DNA of 56,205 nt from Desulfobacterales bacterium (GTDB lineage: Bacteria; Desulfobacterota; Desulfobacteria; Desulfobacterales; SpSt-501). This document shows, piece by piece, positions 1 to 8,709 of the stretch. The DNA lies in the NCBI GenBank assembly GCA_030834695.1, contig JAUQXK010000076.1, forward strand, positions 1 to 56,205, in the 5' to 3' direction. The notes beneath the pieces are model-generated. The model made no database searches. It was not told the origin of the DNA and was given only the letters and a program-made list of their open reading frames with translations. The translations under genes were made by a program, and so were the position numbers. Numbering within the stretch: the first letter of the stretch is position 1; every line of letters starts with the position of its first letter.

Positions 1-1683
1 GCCGCCGGTTTTCTCACCAAGCCGTTCACCCCCCACCTGATCGACGTCCACATCCTCCGGGCGTGCGAGCGGGCTTCGCAGCGGCGACGGCTGCGGGAGA
101 TGCCCCGCGACGCCACCCGCCGGATCGAGAAAACGGTTGTCGAACGCCTGGAGACCGAGCGGTTTCTCACCGTCAAGCAGATCGTCGACAAACTGTCCAC
201 CTTCATCGGCCAGATCGCCCGGGACGTGGAGGGCGGTGTCCGCTATTTCAACGAGATTCCCTATTTTGTCGCCATTCACGACCGTCACGGCCGGGTGCTG
301 GCTGCCAACCGGTCCTACCGTTTGCTTCTCGGGGGCCGCGCCGGCGACGCCAGCTGTCTCATCTATGAAGGCCGATCCGGCGGGTCGAGTGAAAGTCCCA
401 CCGGCCGCACCCTGCTCACCGGCAATGCGCAGGAATCCCGGGAGGTCGTCCGGTACCGCAGCGGGTCGAGCGTGCCGGTGATCGTCCACACGGCGCCGAT
501 CTACAATAATGACGGCGAGGTGGAACTGGTGCTCGAGGTTTCCGCCGGCACTCAGGACGTGAAGCAACTCCGGGACGAGCTGCAGAACACGCAGCAGCGT
601 TACCAGCTGCTGTTCGACGCCGTTCCGTGCTACGTGGTGGGGTTGGATCCCAACCTGCGGGTGACAACGGTCAACCGTCTTTTTACGAACGAATTCGGAG
701 AAGGAACCGGGGCATCCTTTCGGGAGGTTTTTCTGATTGATGACGACGCCTTCGCCGAGTCCCCGATCCAAAAGACGCTAAAGGAAGGCAAGCCCTTCAA
801 CGGGGAGGTGGCGCTGACGGGCCCGAACGGTCGGAGCTACCACATGCTGATGTGGACTTCGCCCATGACCACGGCCGCCGGAAAACTCATGCAGGTGCTG
901 GTGATCTTTCTGGATATCACGCAGATCCGCGAGCTGCAGAGCAACTTGGCGTCCCTGGGTCTCATGATCGGCTCCATTTCTCACAGCATCAAGGGGGTCC
1001 TGACGGGTCTGGACGCGGGGCTCTATCTGCTGAACAAGGGGCTTTTCAAGCGCGACGATGCCCAGGTTCAAAGCGGCCTGGAGATCGTCCGCAATATCGC
1101 CGAGCGTATCCGCAAGATGGTCATGGACATCCTCTTCTGCGCCAAGGAACGGGAGCTGCAGCGCGAGGCCATCGATATCCGGGCCTTTGTCGAGGACGTG
1201 GTGCGAAGCGTACAGCCCCTGTTCCGCAGCAAAAACGTGGAGCTGGTGTGCGAGTTTGAGCGCGACCTGGGATTTTTCGAGGTTGATTCCGGCATGTTGC
1301 GATCGGCGTTCATCAATCTGCTGGAGAATGCGGCAGAGGCCTGCGCGGCCGAAGGCTCCGCCAAGACCTACCGTACGGTTTTCAGCACGGAAGCCAACGC
1401 CGACGTGGTGGGCTTCCTGGTGGAAGACAACGGCATCGGCATGACTCCCGAGCAGCTCAAAAACCTGTTTACCGTCTTTTTCTCGACCAAGGGAAGCAAG
1501 GGGACCGGGCTGGGGCTTTTCATTACCGACAAGATTATTCGCCAGCACGGGGGCACGATCACGGTCGATTCGGACGTCGGGCGCGGAGCCCGCTTCGGAA
1601 TCATGATCCCGCGCCGCGAGCCAAGCCCCGGGGGCGCAGGGAAGAGGGCGGAGAAGGCAGAGGGCATAGGGCAAAGGGCTTAG
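1..1683 (+). CDS. Receiver-PAS-PAS sensor histidine kinase, 5' end cut by window edge
   Basis: The open frame continues to base 1 and has no start in the window. Its first residues, AAGFLTKPF, are the end of a response-regulator receiver domain including its conserved KPF lysine. Two PAS-like domains follow, at about visible residues 85-165 and 200-315. A kinase core then shows a divergent H-box (ISHSIKG, His about 328), an N-box (ENAAEAC), G1 (VEDNGIGM) and G2 (GTGLGLF). The protein has no membrane segment in the visible part, so it is probably a cytoplasmic hybrid kinase acting inside a phosphorelay. The C-terminal tail after IMIPRRE is encoded by a degenerate heptamer repeat array, so the stop codon may have moved recently. 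The domain calls are from motifs; the signal sensed is unknown. Confidence 0.85.
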   Translation, partial: AAGFLTKPFTPHLIDVHILRACERASQRRRLREMPRDATRRIEKTVVERLETERFLTVKQIVDKLSTFIGQIARDVEGGVRYFNEIPYFVAIHDRHGRVLAANRSYRLLLGGRAGDASCLIYEGRSGGSSESPTGRTLLTGNAQESREVVRYRSGSSVPVIVHTAPIYNNDGEVELVLEVSAGTQDVKQLRDELQNTQQRYQLLFDAVPCYVVGLDPNLRVTTVNRLFTNEFGEGTGASFREVFLIDDDAFAESPIQKTLKEGKPFNGEVALTGPNGRSYHMLMWTSPMTTAAGKLMQVLVIFLDITQIRELQSNLASLGLMIGSISHSIKGVLTGLDAGLYLLNKGLFKRDDAQVQSGLEIVRNIAERIRKMVMDILFCAKERELQREAIDIRAFVEDVVRSVQPLFRSKNVELVCEFERDLGFFEVDSGMLRSAFINLLENAAEACAAEGSAKTYRTVFSTEANADVVGFLVEDNGIGMTPEQLKNLFTVFFSTKGSKGTGLGLFITDKIIRQHGGTITVDSDVGRGARFGIMIPRREPSPGGAGKRAEKAEGIGQRA

Positions 1684-1810
1684 GGATATGGCCAGAGGCA
1701 AAGAAAGACAGGCTTTTTTATTTTATACCCTATGCTCCATGCTCTATGCCCTCTGCCATGTAGATTGAAGAGGGTCACCCTGCATCCAGTATCCAGCATC
1801 CCGCATCCGG
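1656..1810. repeat. Three degenerate heptanucleotide arrays between kinase gene and miaA
   Basis: Array 1 (about 1656-1686) repeats AGGGCAT-like units with a 7-bp period. Array 2 (about 1726-1760) repeats ATGCCCT-like units, the reverse complement of array 1. The two share a perfect 14-bp inverted repeat, 1656-1669 with 1744-1757. Array 3 (1783-1810) is four tandem heptamers: CATCCAG, TATCCAG, CATCCCG, CATCCGG. A T-rich stretch (1713-1725) lies between arrays 1 and 2. The arrays encode the tail of the upstream protein and any N-terminal extension of MiaA. They resemble the short tandem heptamer repeats known from cyanobacteria in style only. Confidence 0.75.
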
Positions 1811-2739
1811 CCGAAGTTGGCCGGCCGCGCGTCATCGTGATCTGCGGGCCGACGGCCGTCGGGAAGACCGCCGCCGGGATCGAGGTGGCCAACGCCTTCA
1901 ACGGCGAGATCGTCGGCGCGGATTCCATGCAGGTGTATCGGTACCTGGATATCGGAACGGCCAAGCCGACCGAGATGGAACAGCGCGCGGTCCGACACCA
2001 TCTGATCGATGTCGTGGACCCGGATGAGCCGTTTGATGCCGCGGCCTACATGACTCTGGGCCGCCAGGCGCTGACGGGATTGTTCCGCCGCGGCAAAACC
2101 CCTGTCGTGGTCGGCGGCACCGGCCTGTACATCAAGGCGCTGCTATACGGACTCTTCCGCTCGGATGCGCGCGACCCCGCGGTGCGGGCGCGGTTGCGGG
2201 CCGAGGCCGAGTTGCAGGGCGCCGCCGCCCTGCACGCCCGGCTGGCGCAATGCGATCCGCAGACCGCCGGGCGGCTGCACTCGAACGACACGGTCCGCAT
2301 TCTGCGGGCGCTGGAGGTTTTTGAGGTGACCGGCCGGCCCATCTCCGCGCTGCAGCGCGAGCACCGGTTCGGGGACGCGCCGTTCCGCGCGCTGAAAATC
2401 GGCCTGGCCCTCGACCGTGAGACGCTTTATCGGCGCATCGACCGGCGCGTCGAGGCCATGATAGCCGGCGGGCTGGAAGACGAGGTGCGCGCGCTTTTAT
2501 CCCGAGGCTACGGCCCGCAGTTCAAACCCATGCAGTCCATCGGTTACAGCCACATGGCGGCTTTCATCACCGGTGCGGTCAGCCGTGCGGAATGCATCCG
2601 CACCCTCCAGCGCGACACCCGCCGCTTCGCCAAGCGACAGCTGACCTGGTTTCGGGCGGATCCCGATATCCGGTGGATGTCTCCCGATCGAATGACGGAT
2701 TTGATTCGGGTGGCGAATGAGTTTTTGAGCGGCGCCTGA
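1732..2739 (+). CDS. miaA: tRNA dimethylallyltransferase
   Basis: MiaA transfers a dimethylallyl group to N6 of A37 in tRNAs that read UNN codons. The sequence shows the P-loop GPTAVGKT, then DSMQVYRYLDIGTAKP, HHLIDVVDP, VVGGTGLYIKALLYG and the C-terminal KRQLTWFR motif, all typical of the family and of normal total length. The start is uncertain. The ATG at 1732 gives about 30 residues encoded by heptamer repeats, whereas family homology begins only at about residue 32 (RPRVIVICG). A TTG at 1765 or a rare start near 1780, which follows GAAGAGGG, would give a more normal protein. The gene is not obviously in an operon with its neighbours. Confidence 0.93.
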   Translation: MLHALCPLPCRLKRVTLHPVSSIPHPAEVGRPRVIVICGPTAVGKTAAGIEVANAFNGEIVGADSMQVYRYLDIGTAKPTEMEQRAVRHHLIDVVDPDEPFDAAAYMTLGRQALTGLFRRGKTPVVVGGTGLYIKALLYGLFRSDARDPAVRARLRAEAELQGAAALHARLAQCDPQTAGRLHSNDTVRILRALEVFEVTGRPISALQREHRFGDAPFRALKIGLALDRETLYRRIDRRVEAMIAGGLEDEVRALLSRGYGPQFKPMQSIGYSHMAAFITGAVSRAECIRTLQRDTRRFAKRQLTWFRADPDIRWMSPDRMTDLIRVANEFLSGA

Positions 2740-3082
2740 CAGCTTCACTGCTCTTGCCTTTATCGTTTTCTTCTTTGCGGGAGTGGCTTCCGGCTGCGAT
2801 GTCATCGCGGCAAGATGCCGTTCCCACCGAAAAACCAGTTATCCCTCCGGCGATTGATAACATGCAAGCCTGATCCGAGATCCGCCAGGGCGGGTATTCG
2901 AGCGCAGCGCGCCGCAGCCATAACTTTTGCCGGCGGAACCAGCTTCCGCAGAACGTGTTGGGGCATTTGGCACCTTGGAAAAAAGGCTGACACCGGCGTC
3001 AACGCCCAGGGACCTTTCCAAGGATTCGCATCAAGATAAGGTATTATTTCAGATGGCTGGAAGAAATGCCGGCGCCACCTTG
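2740..3082. other. Intergenic region with no recognised gene
   Basis: Several short overlapping frames exist here on both strands, but none has a ribosome-binding site plus a recognisable domain. I see no RNA gene. The stretch leads into the sigma-54 promoter of the hydrogenase operon. Two copies of a GCCGGCGCC-type palindrome (3068-3076 and 3116-3125) flank that promoter; only the first is upstream of it. Confidence 0.5.
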
Positions 3083-3098
3083 TGGCATGGCTCTTGCT
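3083..3098 (+). promoter_or_regulatory. Sigma-54 (-24/-12) promoter of ech operon
   Basis: The sequence TGGCATG-N4-TTGCT matches the sigma-54 consensus TGGCAYR-N4-TTGCW at every defined position. The invariant GG (3084-3085) and GC (3096-3097) are separated by exactly 10 bases. Transcription would start near 3109, giving a leader of about 110 nt before echA. Formate hydrogenlyase operons of enterobacteria are also sigma-54 dependent, which fits a hydrogenase of this group. No activator gene lies next to it. Confidence 0.75.
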
Positions 3099-3217
3099 CA
3101 ACATTTCTCACCCGTCCGGCGCCGGGGGTGCAATGCCACAATCCGCGGCAGCGCGGTTAGCCAACGGCCTGGTTGCATGCTTTTCAAGGGTTCCTTTCAC
3201 GGAGAGGGTTCCGCGCT

Positions 3218-5140
3218 ATGGACATCCGAGCCATGCTGACGGTCATCCTGGTGATGGCCCCTTTCGGCGGCGCGATTCTGTGCATCGTTCTGGGGTCAAG
3301 CAAAGCCATCCGCTCCGCCATCGTGCTCGCGACAGGCGCCGTGCTGATCGTAAGTGCGCTGATGCTTGCACCGCTGGTTCCCTTCCGGCTGAGCGCCGCC
3401 ACCTTCCTGGGTGTGGATCTGCACCGGATCATCCAGGTCGCAGACGTGGCCCTTCTGCTGATCATCCTCTACTACGGCTTCAAACACAGACAACTAACGG
3501 TCATCGTCCTGGCGGCCCTCCAGCTGGGCCTGACGATCTATCTGGAGGGCTTTCTGGTCAAGGGACCGCTGCCGGTCGAGCGCATATTCTGCGATCACCT
3601 TTCGCTGATGATGGTGCTGATCATTTCCATCGTGGGGTCCATCATCTGCTTCCAAGCCATCCCCTATATGGAAAACCATGAGCACCACTACCATGTGATG
3701 CGATCGCGCCAGCCCCGGTTTTTCTTCGTCATGCTCCTGTTCCTGGGCGGAATGAACGGGCTGGTGCTTTTCGACGACCTGGTGTTCATGTATTTTTTCT
3801 TTGAAATGACCACGTTGTGTTCGTTTTTGCTGATCGGGCATGACCGCACCACCATCGCGACCCGCAATGCCCTGCGGGCGCTGTGGATGAACAGCGTCGG
3901 CGGAGCCGCCTTCATCCTCGGGATCATCGCGGCCTACCACGAGACCGGCAGCCTCGGGCTGCAGAAGATCCTGACGCCCTGGCTGGCCGGCTCCGGGGTC
4001 TATCTGCTGGCCCTGGCGCTGCTGTGCCTGGCGGCCTTTGTCAAGGCCGCCCAGTTTCCCTTTCAGAGCTGGCTGCTCGGCGCCATGGTGGCGCCGACGC
4101 CGGTTTCGGCCCTGCTGCACTCCAGCACCATGGTGAAAGTGGGCGTCTACATGGCGCTGCGCCTGGCGCCGGGTTTCACGGGAACGCTGCTCAGCCAGAG
4201 CGTGGCCGTGTTCGGCGCCTTCAGCTTTTTGGCCGGCGCGGCCCTGGCGGTGGGCCAGAGCAACGGCAAGAAGGTGCTGGCCTATTCGACCATCAGCAAC
4301 CTCGGGCTGATCTTCGCGTGCACCGGCCTCAACACGGCCGAGTCCATGATCGCCGCCATGCTCCTGCTGGCCTTCCACGCCGTGGTCAAGGCCATGCTTT
4401 TCCTGAGCGTGGGGGCCATCGAGCAGCACATTGAAAGCCGCGACATCGAGGACATGCGCGGGCTGTACGCCGTCATGCCGCTGACGGCTCTGATCACGGT
4501 CTCGGGCGTCATCATGATGATCATGCCGCCTTTCGGCGTGCTGCTGAGCAAATGGATGGCCATGGAGGCGGCGGCCCAAAACCTGTATGTCATCGTGATG
4601 GTCGCCCTCGGCAGCGCCCTGACCGTCATCTACTGGGCGCGCTGGGCCGGCACCCTGATGAGCGATCCCTTCGCCGGCCGATTCCGACCCGAGCACCAGC
4701 CGGCGCTGACCTGGCTGGCATTGGGGCCGCTTTGCATCGGATCGGCGCTGTTGAGCGTCGGCGCCCCATGGCTGTATTTACGCATGATCGCGCCCATGAT
4801 GATGGGACCCTATAGCCCGGCCTATGCCTTCAAGGCCGGGGGCCTGGAGAACGCTTACGGCACCTTTGCCATCCTGCCGCTCAGCGTGGTGGCGACCCTC
4901 GGCCTGGTGGTGGCCGCCGTCGCCCTGAAGCGCGCCTTTCGAGCCAAGATCGTTTCGCCCTATTTGAGCGGACTCCAGACGGGAGAACCGTCCATGTTCC
5001 GGGGCCCGATGAACCAGTCCGTCAAAGCCGAAGCCAAGAACTACTACCTGGACACCATCTTCGGGGAGGCCCGGCTGACGGATTGGGTCAACCTCGGAGG
5101 CGGAATTCTGCTGACCTTGATTCTGGGAGGTGCCCTGTGA
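3218..5140 (+). CDS. echA: Ech-type hydrogenase antiporter-like membrane subunit A
   Basis: This 640-residue, highly hydrophobic protein of the NuoL/MrpA/HyfB family forms the proton- or sodium-translocating arm of a membrane-bound group 4 [NiFe] hydrogenase. A long run of membrane helices carries the Proton_antipo_M core at about residues 180-470, including conserved charged residues in FFFEMTTL, and in AAFVKAAQFPFQSWL followed by HSSTMVKVG. The ATG at 3218 is preferred because GGAGAGGG lies 9 bases upstream; a longer frame from 3173 has no such site. The stop overlaps the GTG start of the next gene by 4 bp, showing translational coupling. The order that follows, NuoH-, NuoB-, NuoC-, NuoD- and NuoI-like, is exactly echABCDEF. 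Confidence 0.9.
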   Translation: MDIRAMLTVILVMAPFGGAILCIVLGSSKAIRSAIVLATGAVLIVSALMLAPLVPFRLSAATFLGVDLHRIIQVADVALLLIILYYGFKHRQLTVIVLAALQLGLTIYLEGFLVKGPLPVERIFCDHLSLMMVLIISIVGSIICFQAIPYMENHEHHYHVMRSRQPRFFFVMLLFLGGMNGLVLFDDLVFMYFFFEMTTLCSFLLIGHDRTTIATRNALRALWMNSVGGAAFILGIIAAYHETGSLGLQKILTPWLAGSGVYLLALALLCLAAFVKAAQFPFQSWLLGAMVAPTPVSALLHSSTMVKVGVYMALRLAPGFTGTLLSQSVAVFGAFSFLAGAALAVGQSNGKKVLAYSTISNLGLIFACTGLNTAESMIAAMLLLAFHAVVKAMLFLSVGAIEQHIESRDIEDMRGLYAVMPLTALITVSGVIMMIMPPFGVLLSKWMAMEAAAQNLYVIVMVALGSALTVIYWARWAGTLMSDPFAGRFRPEHQPALTWLALGPLCIGSALLSVGAPWLYLRMIAPMMMGPYSPAYAFKAGGLENAYGTFAILPLSVVATLGLVVAAVALKRAFRAKIVSPYLSGLQTGEPSMFRGPMNQSVKAEAKNYYLDTIFGEARLTDWVNLGGGILLTLILGGAL

Positions 5141-5988
5141 CGGAGACCGCCGTCTTGATCCTCTGCGGGTTGATTGCCGGGCCGGTCGTCGGGGGACTCG
5201 TCAGCGGACTGGACCGCATCCTGACCGCCCGCATGCAGTCGCGCATCGGACCGCCTTTGCTGCAGCCGTTTTTCGACGTAGTCAAGCTGCTGGCCAAGGA
5301 GCCGCTGGTGGTCAATGTCTGGCAGGCCTTCTGCGCCTACTGTTACATTGCCGCCGCCTCCATCGCACTCGTGCTCTTTTTTCTGCAGTCCGACCTGCTG
5401 CTGATCTTTTTCGTCCAGGCCGTGGGCGCGGTGTTTCTGGTGGTGGGTGCGTTGTCGTCCACTTCGCCCTACAGTCAGATCGGCGCGCACCGCGAGTTGC
5501 TGCAGATCCTTTCCTACGAGCCGCTGCTGGTGCTGGTGGTGGTGGGGTTTTATCTCGAAACCGGCAGCTTCAAGCTGACCGATATCTACGCCTGGCCTCA
5601 TCCCATGCTGCTGAAGCTGCCGTTTTTGTTCATCGTGCTCGGGTACGCCCTGACCATCAAGCTGCGCAAGTCGCCCTTTGACCTCTCGACCTGCCACCAT
5701 GCCCACCAGGAGCTGGTCAAAGGGTTGCTGACGGACTACTCCGGGCCCTTCCTGGCGCTGACCGAAATCGGCCACTGGTTCGAGGTGGTGCTGATGCTGG
5801 GCGTCTGCACGTTGTTCTGGGCCACCAGCTGGATCGGCATGGCGGTCCTGCTGGCGGTCACTTACTTCCTGGAGGTGCTGGTCGACAATGTCACCTCCCG
5901 GATGAACTGGCGTTGGATGCTGAGCTATGTCTGGGGGGTCGGACTGACGCTGTCACTGGTGAACCTCATCTGGCTGCACCAAGGATAA
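5137..5988 (+). CDS. echB: Ech-type hydrogenase membrane subunit B (NuoH/HycD family)
   Basis: EchB is the integral membrane anchor that links the hydrogenase module to the antiporter-like subunit. The family hallmark SRIGPPLLQPFFDVVKLLAKE is visible near residues 31-51, followed by helices and the acidic loop YSQIGAHRELLQILSYEP. The start is the GTG at 5137, inside the echA stop, with GGGAGG just upstream. The length (283 residues) is normal for EchB. echC begins 6 bp downstream. Confidence 0.92.
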   Translation: MTETAVLILCGLIAGPVVGGLVSGLDRILTARMQSRIGPPLLQPFFDVVKLLAKEPLVVNVWQAFCAYCYIAAASIALVLFFLQSDLLLIFFVQAVGAVFLVVGALSSTSPYSQIGAHRELLQILSYEPLLVLVVVGFYLETGSFKLTDIYAWPHPMLLKLPFLFIVLGYALTIKLRKSPFDLSTCHHAHQELVKGLLTDYSGPFLALTEIGHWFEVVLMLGVCTLFWATSWIGMAVLLAVTYFLEVLVDNVTSRMNWRWMLSYVWGVGLTLSLVNLIWLHQG

Positions 5989-5994
5989 CGACGT

Positions 5995-6459
5995 ATGCAG
6001 GGGATCAAGCGCTTTATCAACCAGCTGCGGGCCAAGTCTCCCTGGCTGCTGCATTTCGACTGCGGCAGCTGCAACGGGTGCGACATCGAAATCCTGGCCT
6101 GCCTGACGCCGGTCTACGACGTGGAGCGTTTCGGCATCATCCACGTGGGCAATCCCTTCCACGCCGATCTGCTGCTGACGAGCGGCACGGTCAATCATCG
6201 CAACAAGAAGGTTCTGGCCAACCTGTACAGCCAGATGCCGAGCCCCAAAATCGTGGTGGCCATCGGGGCCTGCGGCCTTTCAGGGGGGATCTTCCGGGAG
6301 GCCTATAACGTGGTGGGCGGGATCGACAAGGTCATCCCGGTGGACGTCTACGTGCCGGGCTGTCCACCCAAGCCGGAGGCGATCATCGACGGGGTCGTTC
6401 TCGGCCTGGGCAAATTGCAGGCGCCCCAGGAGCGCAACGGGGAACGGAAAGAGGCGTAG
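5995..6459 (+). CDS. echC: Ech-type hydrogenase small subunit C (NuoB family)
   Basis: This is the 20-kDa electron-transfer subunit that holds one [4Fe-4S] cluster next to the NiFe site. The cysteines are visible in DCGSCNGCDIEI, AIGACGLSGG and VPGCPPKPEA, the NuoB/EchC pattern. At 154 residues it is of normal length. The gene sits between the membrane subunit and the NuoC-like subunit, with AAGGA as ribosome-binding site. Confidence 0.93.
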   Translation: MQGIKRFINQLRAKSPWLLHFDCGSCNGCDIEILACLTPVYDVERFGIIHVGNPFHADLLLTSGTVNHRNKKVLANLYSQMPSPKIVVAIGACGLSGGIFREAYNVVGGIDKVIPVDVYVPGCPPKPEAIIDGVVLGLGKLQAPQERNGERKEA

Positions 6460-6462
6460 GAT

Positions 6463-6891
6463 ATGCGCGAAGAGATCATGGCCGTCAGCGCGGAGGCGCT
6501 GGTGGGGGAGGTTGCGAAGCTCAAGGTCCTCGGCTATCGGCTGGTGACGCTGTCCTGCACCGAGCTTGATGCGTCCAACCTGGACATCCTCTACCACTTC
6601 GACAAGGACCTCGGCTTGAAACACCTGCGGCTGACCGCGCCGAAAGCCGCAGCGGTTCCGAGCATTTCACCGGTCTACTTTGCCGCGCTGCTGGTGGAAA
6701 ACGAAATCCAGGACTTCTTCGGCCTGCGATTCGAAGGTCTGGTCGTGGACTACCGCGGTACGCTCTACCTGGAAGAGGAGGCGCTCAAGACGCCGTATTG
6801 CCGCTTCAGCCTGCGGAGCGCCGACCAACGCGAGGGGCCGGCGGCGGCGCTCGATGCAGAGACCAACCATCCGAACGCGGAGAAATTCTGA
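6463..6891 (+). CDS. echD: Ech-type hydrogenase subunit D (NuoC family)
   Basis: A small NuoC/HycE-N-like subunit that helps assemble the large and small hydrogenase subunits; it carries no cofactor ligands. Recognisable parts are the fold region LVTLSCTELD...LYHFDKDLG and the ENEIQDFFGLRFEGL segment. The ATG at 6463 is only a few bases after the echC stop and has a tight ribosome-binding site; an ATG at 6478 is an alternative. The stop overlaps the echE start by one base. Confidence 0.85.
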   Translation: MREEIMAVSAEALVGEVAKLKVLGYRLVTLSCTELDASNLDILYHFDKDLGLKHLRLTAPKAAAVPSISPVYFAALLVENEIQDFFGLRFEGLVVDYRGTLYLEEEALKTPYCRFSLRSADQREGPAAALDAETNHPNAEKF

Positions 6892-7973
6892 TGCGCAAAA
6901 CCGTGATCCCCTTCGGTCCCCAGCACCCCGTGCTGCCCGAACCCATCCATCTGAAGCTGACGGTGGAGGATGAACGCATCATCGAAGCCATTCCGAATCT
7001 GGGCTACGTGCACCGGGGCCTCGAGCGGCTGGCCGATATCCGCGACTTCCACCAGATGATCCAGGTCGTCGAGCGGGTCTGCGGCATCTGTTCGGTCATC
7101 CACGCCCTGTGTTACTGCCAGGGGATCGAGGAGATCATGGGCGTCGAGGTGCCGCCCCGGGCCCGGTATCTGCGGGTGATGTGGTCCGAGCTGCACCGGA
7201 TTCAGAGCCACCTGCTGTGGCTGGGGCTGTTCGCCGACAGTTTCGGCTTCGAGAGCCTGTTCATGCAGTTCTGGCGCGTACGCGAAAAAATCATGGACAT
7301 CAGCGAAGCGACCACCGGCAACCGGGTGATCGTGTCGGTTAACGTGATCGGCGGCGTGCGCCGCAACCCGGACCCCGAACAGATCCGCTGGGTGCTGGCG
7401 CAGATCGATTGGGTCGAGGCGGAGCTGCAGCGCCTGGAAGACACGATGCTGGAAGACTACACGGTCAAGAAGCGCACCGTGGGCAAGGGGGTCCTCACGC
7501 GGCAGCAGGCCTATGAGCTCGGGGCCGTGGGGCCGGTGCTGCGCGGCAGCGGGGTGGCCCAGGACGCGCGCCAGACGGGCTACGCCGCCTACGGCGAGCT
7601 GCACTTCGAACCGGTCGTTGAAACCGACGGGGACTGCTATGCGCGCAATAAGGTCCGGTTCCGGGAAACCCTGGCGAGCATCGACCTGATCCGTCGGGCC
7701 ATCCACCGCCTGCCGGATGGCGAGGTGCGCACCAAGATCAAGGGCATCAAGCCTCCCCAGGGGGAAACCGTCAACCGCGTGGAGCAGCCGCGGGGCGAAC
7801 TGCTTTACTACCTCAAAGGGTCCGGTCAGAAGACGCTCGACCGCGTGCGCATCCGCACCCCCACCTTCGCCAACATTCCGCCGCTGCTGGTGATGCTGCC
7901 CGGCCATTTCCTGTCCGATGTGCCGGTGGTGACGCTGTCCATCGACCCGTGCATCAGCTGCACAGAACGATGA
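6891..7973 (+). CDS. echE: Ech-type [NiFe] hydrogenase large subunit E
   Basis: This is the catalytic subunit, 360 residues. Both nickel-binding CxxC motifs are present: RVCGICSVIH (C64, C67) and DPCISCTER (C354, C357). This separates it from complex I NuoD, which has lost them, and supports real H2 evolution or oxidation coupled to ferredoxin. The protein ends directly after the second motif. It therefore has no C-terminal extension for a maturation endopeptidase, as reported for some Ech and CooH enzymes. The stop codon lies within the left end of a palindromic element that separates it from echF. Confidence 0.95.
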   Translation: MRKTVIPFGPQHPVLPEPIHLKLTVEDERIIEAIPNLGYVHRGLERLADIRDFHQMIQVVERVCGICSVIHALCYCQGIEEIMGVEVPPRARYLRVMWSELHRIQSHLLWLGLFADSFGFESLFMQFWRVREKIMDISEATTGNRVIVSVNVIGGVRRNPDPEQIRWVLAQIDWVEAELQRLEDTMLEDYTVKKRTVGKGVLTRQQAYELGAVGPVLRGSGVAQDARQTGYAAYGELHFEPVVETDGDCYARNKVRFRETLASIDLIRRAIHRLPDGEVRTKIKGIKPPQGETVNRVEQPRGELLYYLKGSGQKTLDRVRIRTPTFANIPPLLVMLPGHFLSDVPVVTLSIDPCISCTER

Positions 7974-8096
7974 TGACTTCGTCAGAAACCCTATTTCGGC
8001 GTTGCGTTCGCTCCGCGCTCCCTGCGGCGTACTGGGAGTACGCCTCGCTCGGCGGAAGCTCACGCGGCTTGAACTTGGGCTTCCGGCGAAGTCATC
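7972..8096. repeat. 125-bp MITE/REP-like palindromic element between echE and echF
   Basis: The element is bounded by perfect 10-bp terminal inverted repeats, GATGACTTCG (7972-7981) and CGAAGTCATC (8087-8096), whose similarity extends imperfectly to about 20 bp. At the centre is a perfect 8-bp hairpin, GGCGTACT-GGG-AGTACGCC (8026-8044). It encodes no protein. It has inserted so that its first base is the second base of the echE stop codon. The folded RNA may change processing or stability of the ech message around echF. Confidence 0.75.
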
Positions 8097-8115
8097 CAAC
8101 GGAAGGTTTTCGCCC

Positions 8116-8547
8116 ATGTTCAGGATGACGCCCAACATCGTACGCAATCTGGTGGTCAGGAAGTCCACCCGCATGTATCCGGTCGAGGTGCGCGAGCCCT
8201 TCGCCCAGGTCCGCGGCGAGCTTTTCAACGACATCGAACGCTGCATTTTCTGCGGCACCTGCGAAGTCAAGTGCCCCTCCCAGTGCATCCAGGTGGACAA
8301 AAAGGCCTGCATCTGGACCTGCGATCCCTTCGCCTGCGTCTTTTGCGGGGTCTGCGTGGACACCTGTCCGGCCAAGAGCCTCTACCAAAAAACCAAATAC
8401 CGCAGCCCCACCGGCGAACGCATCATCATCAGCCAGCAGGGTCAGCCCCGGAAAAAGGACAAGGCCAAAGACAGGGCCGGGGAGAGCGGCACGCCGAAAG
8501 GGTCCGGCGAAGAAAAAGCGGACCCCGGTGGCGACCCTGCAACTTGA
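8116..8547 (+). CDS. echF: Ech-type hydrogenase ferredoxin-like subunit F
   Basis: EchF is the polyferredoxin subunit that receives electrons from ferredoxin. Two [4Fe-4S] motifs are visible, CIFCGTCEVKCPSQC and CVFCGVCVDTCPAKS. The lysine-rich tail is unconserved. The ATG at 8116 has GGAAGG seven bases upstream; the longer frame begins inside the palindromic element and is not credible. This completes the six-subunit complex. Translation of echF is not coupled to echE because the repeat element pushes it 142 bp away. Confidence 0.92.
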   Translation: MFRMTPNIVRNLVVRKSTRMYPVEVREPFAQVRGELFNDIERCIFCGTCEVKCPSQCIQVDKKACIWTCDPFACVFCGVCVDTCPAKSLYQKTKYRSPTGERIIISQQGQPRKKDKAKDRAGESGTPKGSGEEKADPGGDPAT

Positions 8548-8709
8548 CGCTTCGAGAAGCGAGCCATTGGCCTGCCGCGCCACGCCCGGTGTAACATCAT
8601 CGGCAGGTTTGCGTTCTCTCGGGGTCGAAAAGGGGGGAGGCTGGGTTTTAGAATCGATTTCCCCGGATGGCATGAATTCGGCGATGGGAGTGCCCGGGAT
8701 CTCCGGGCT

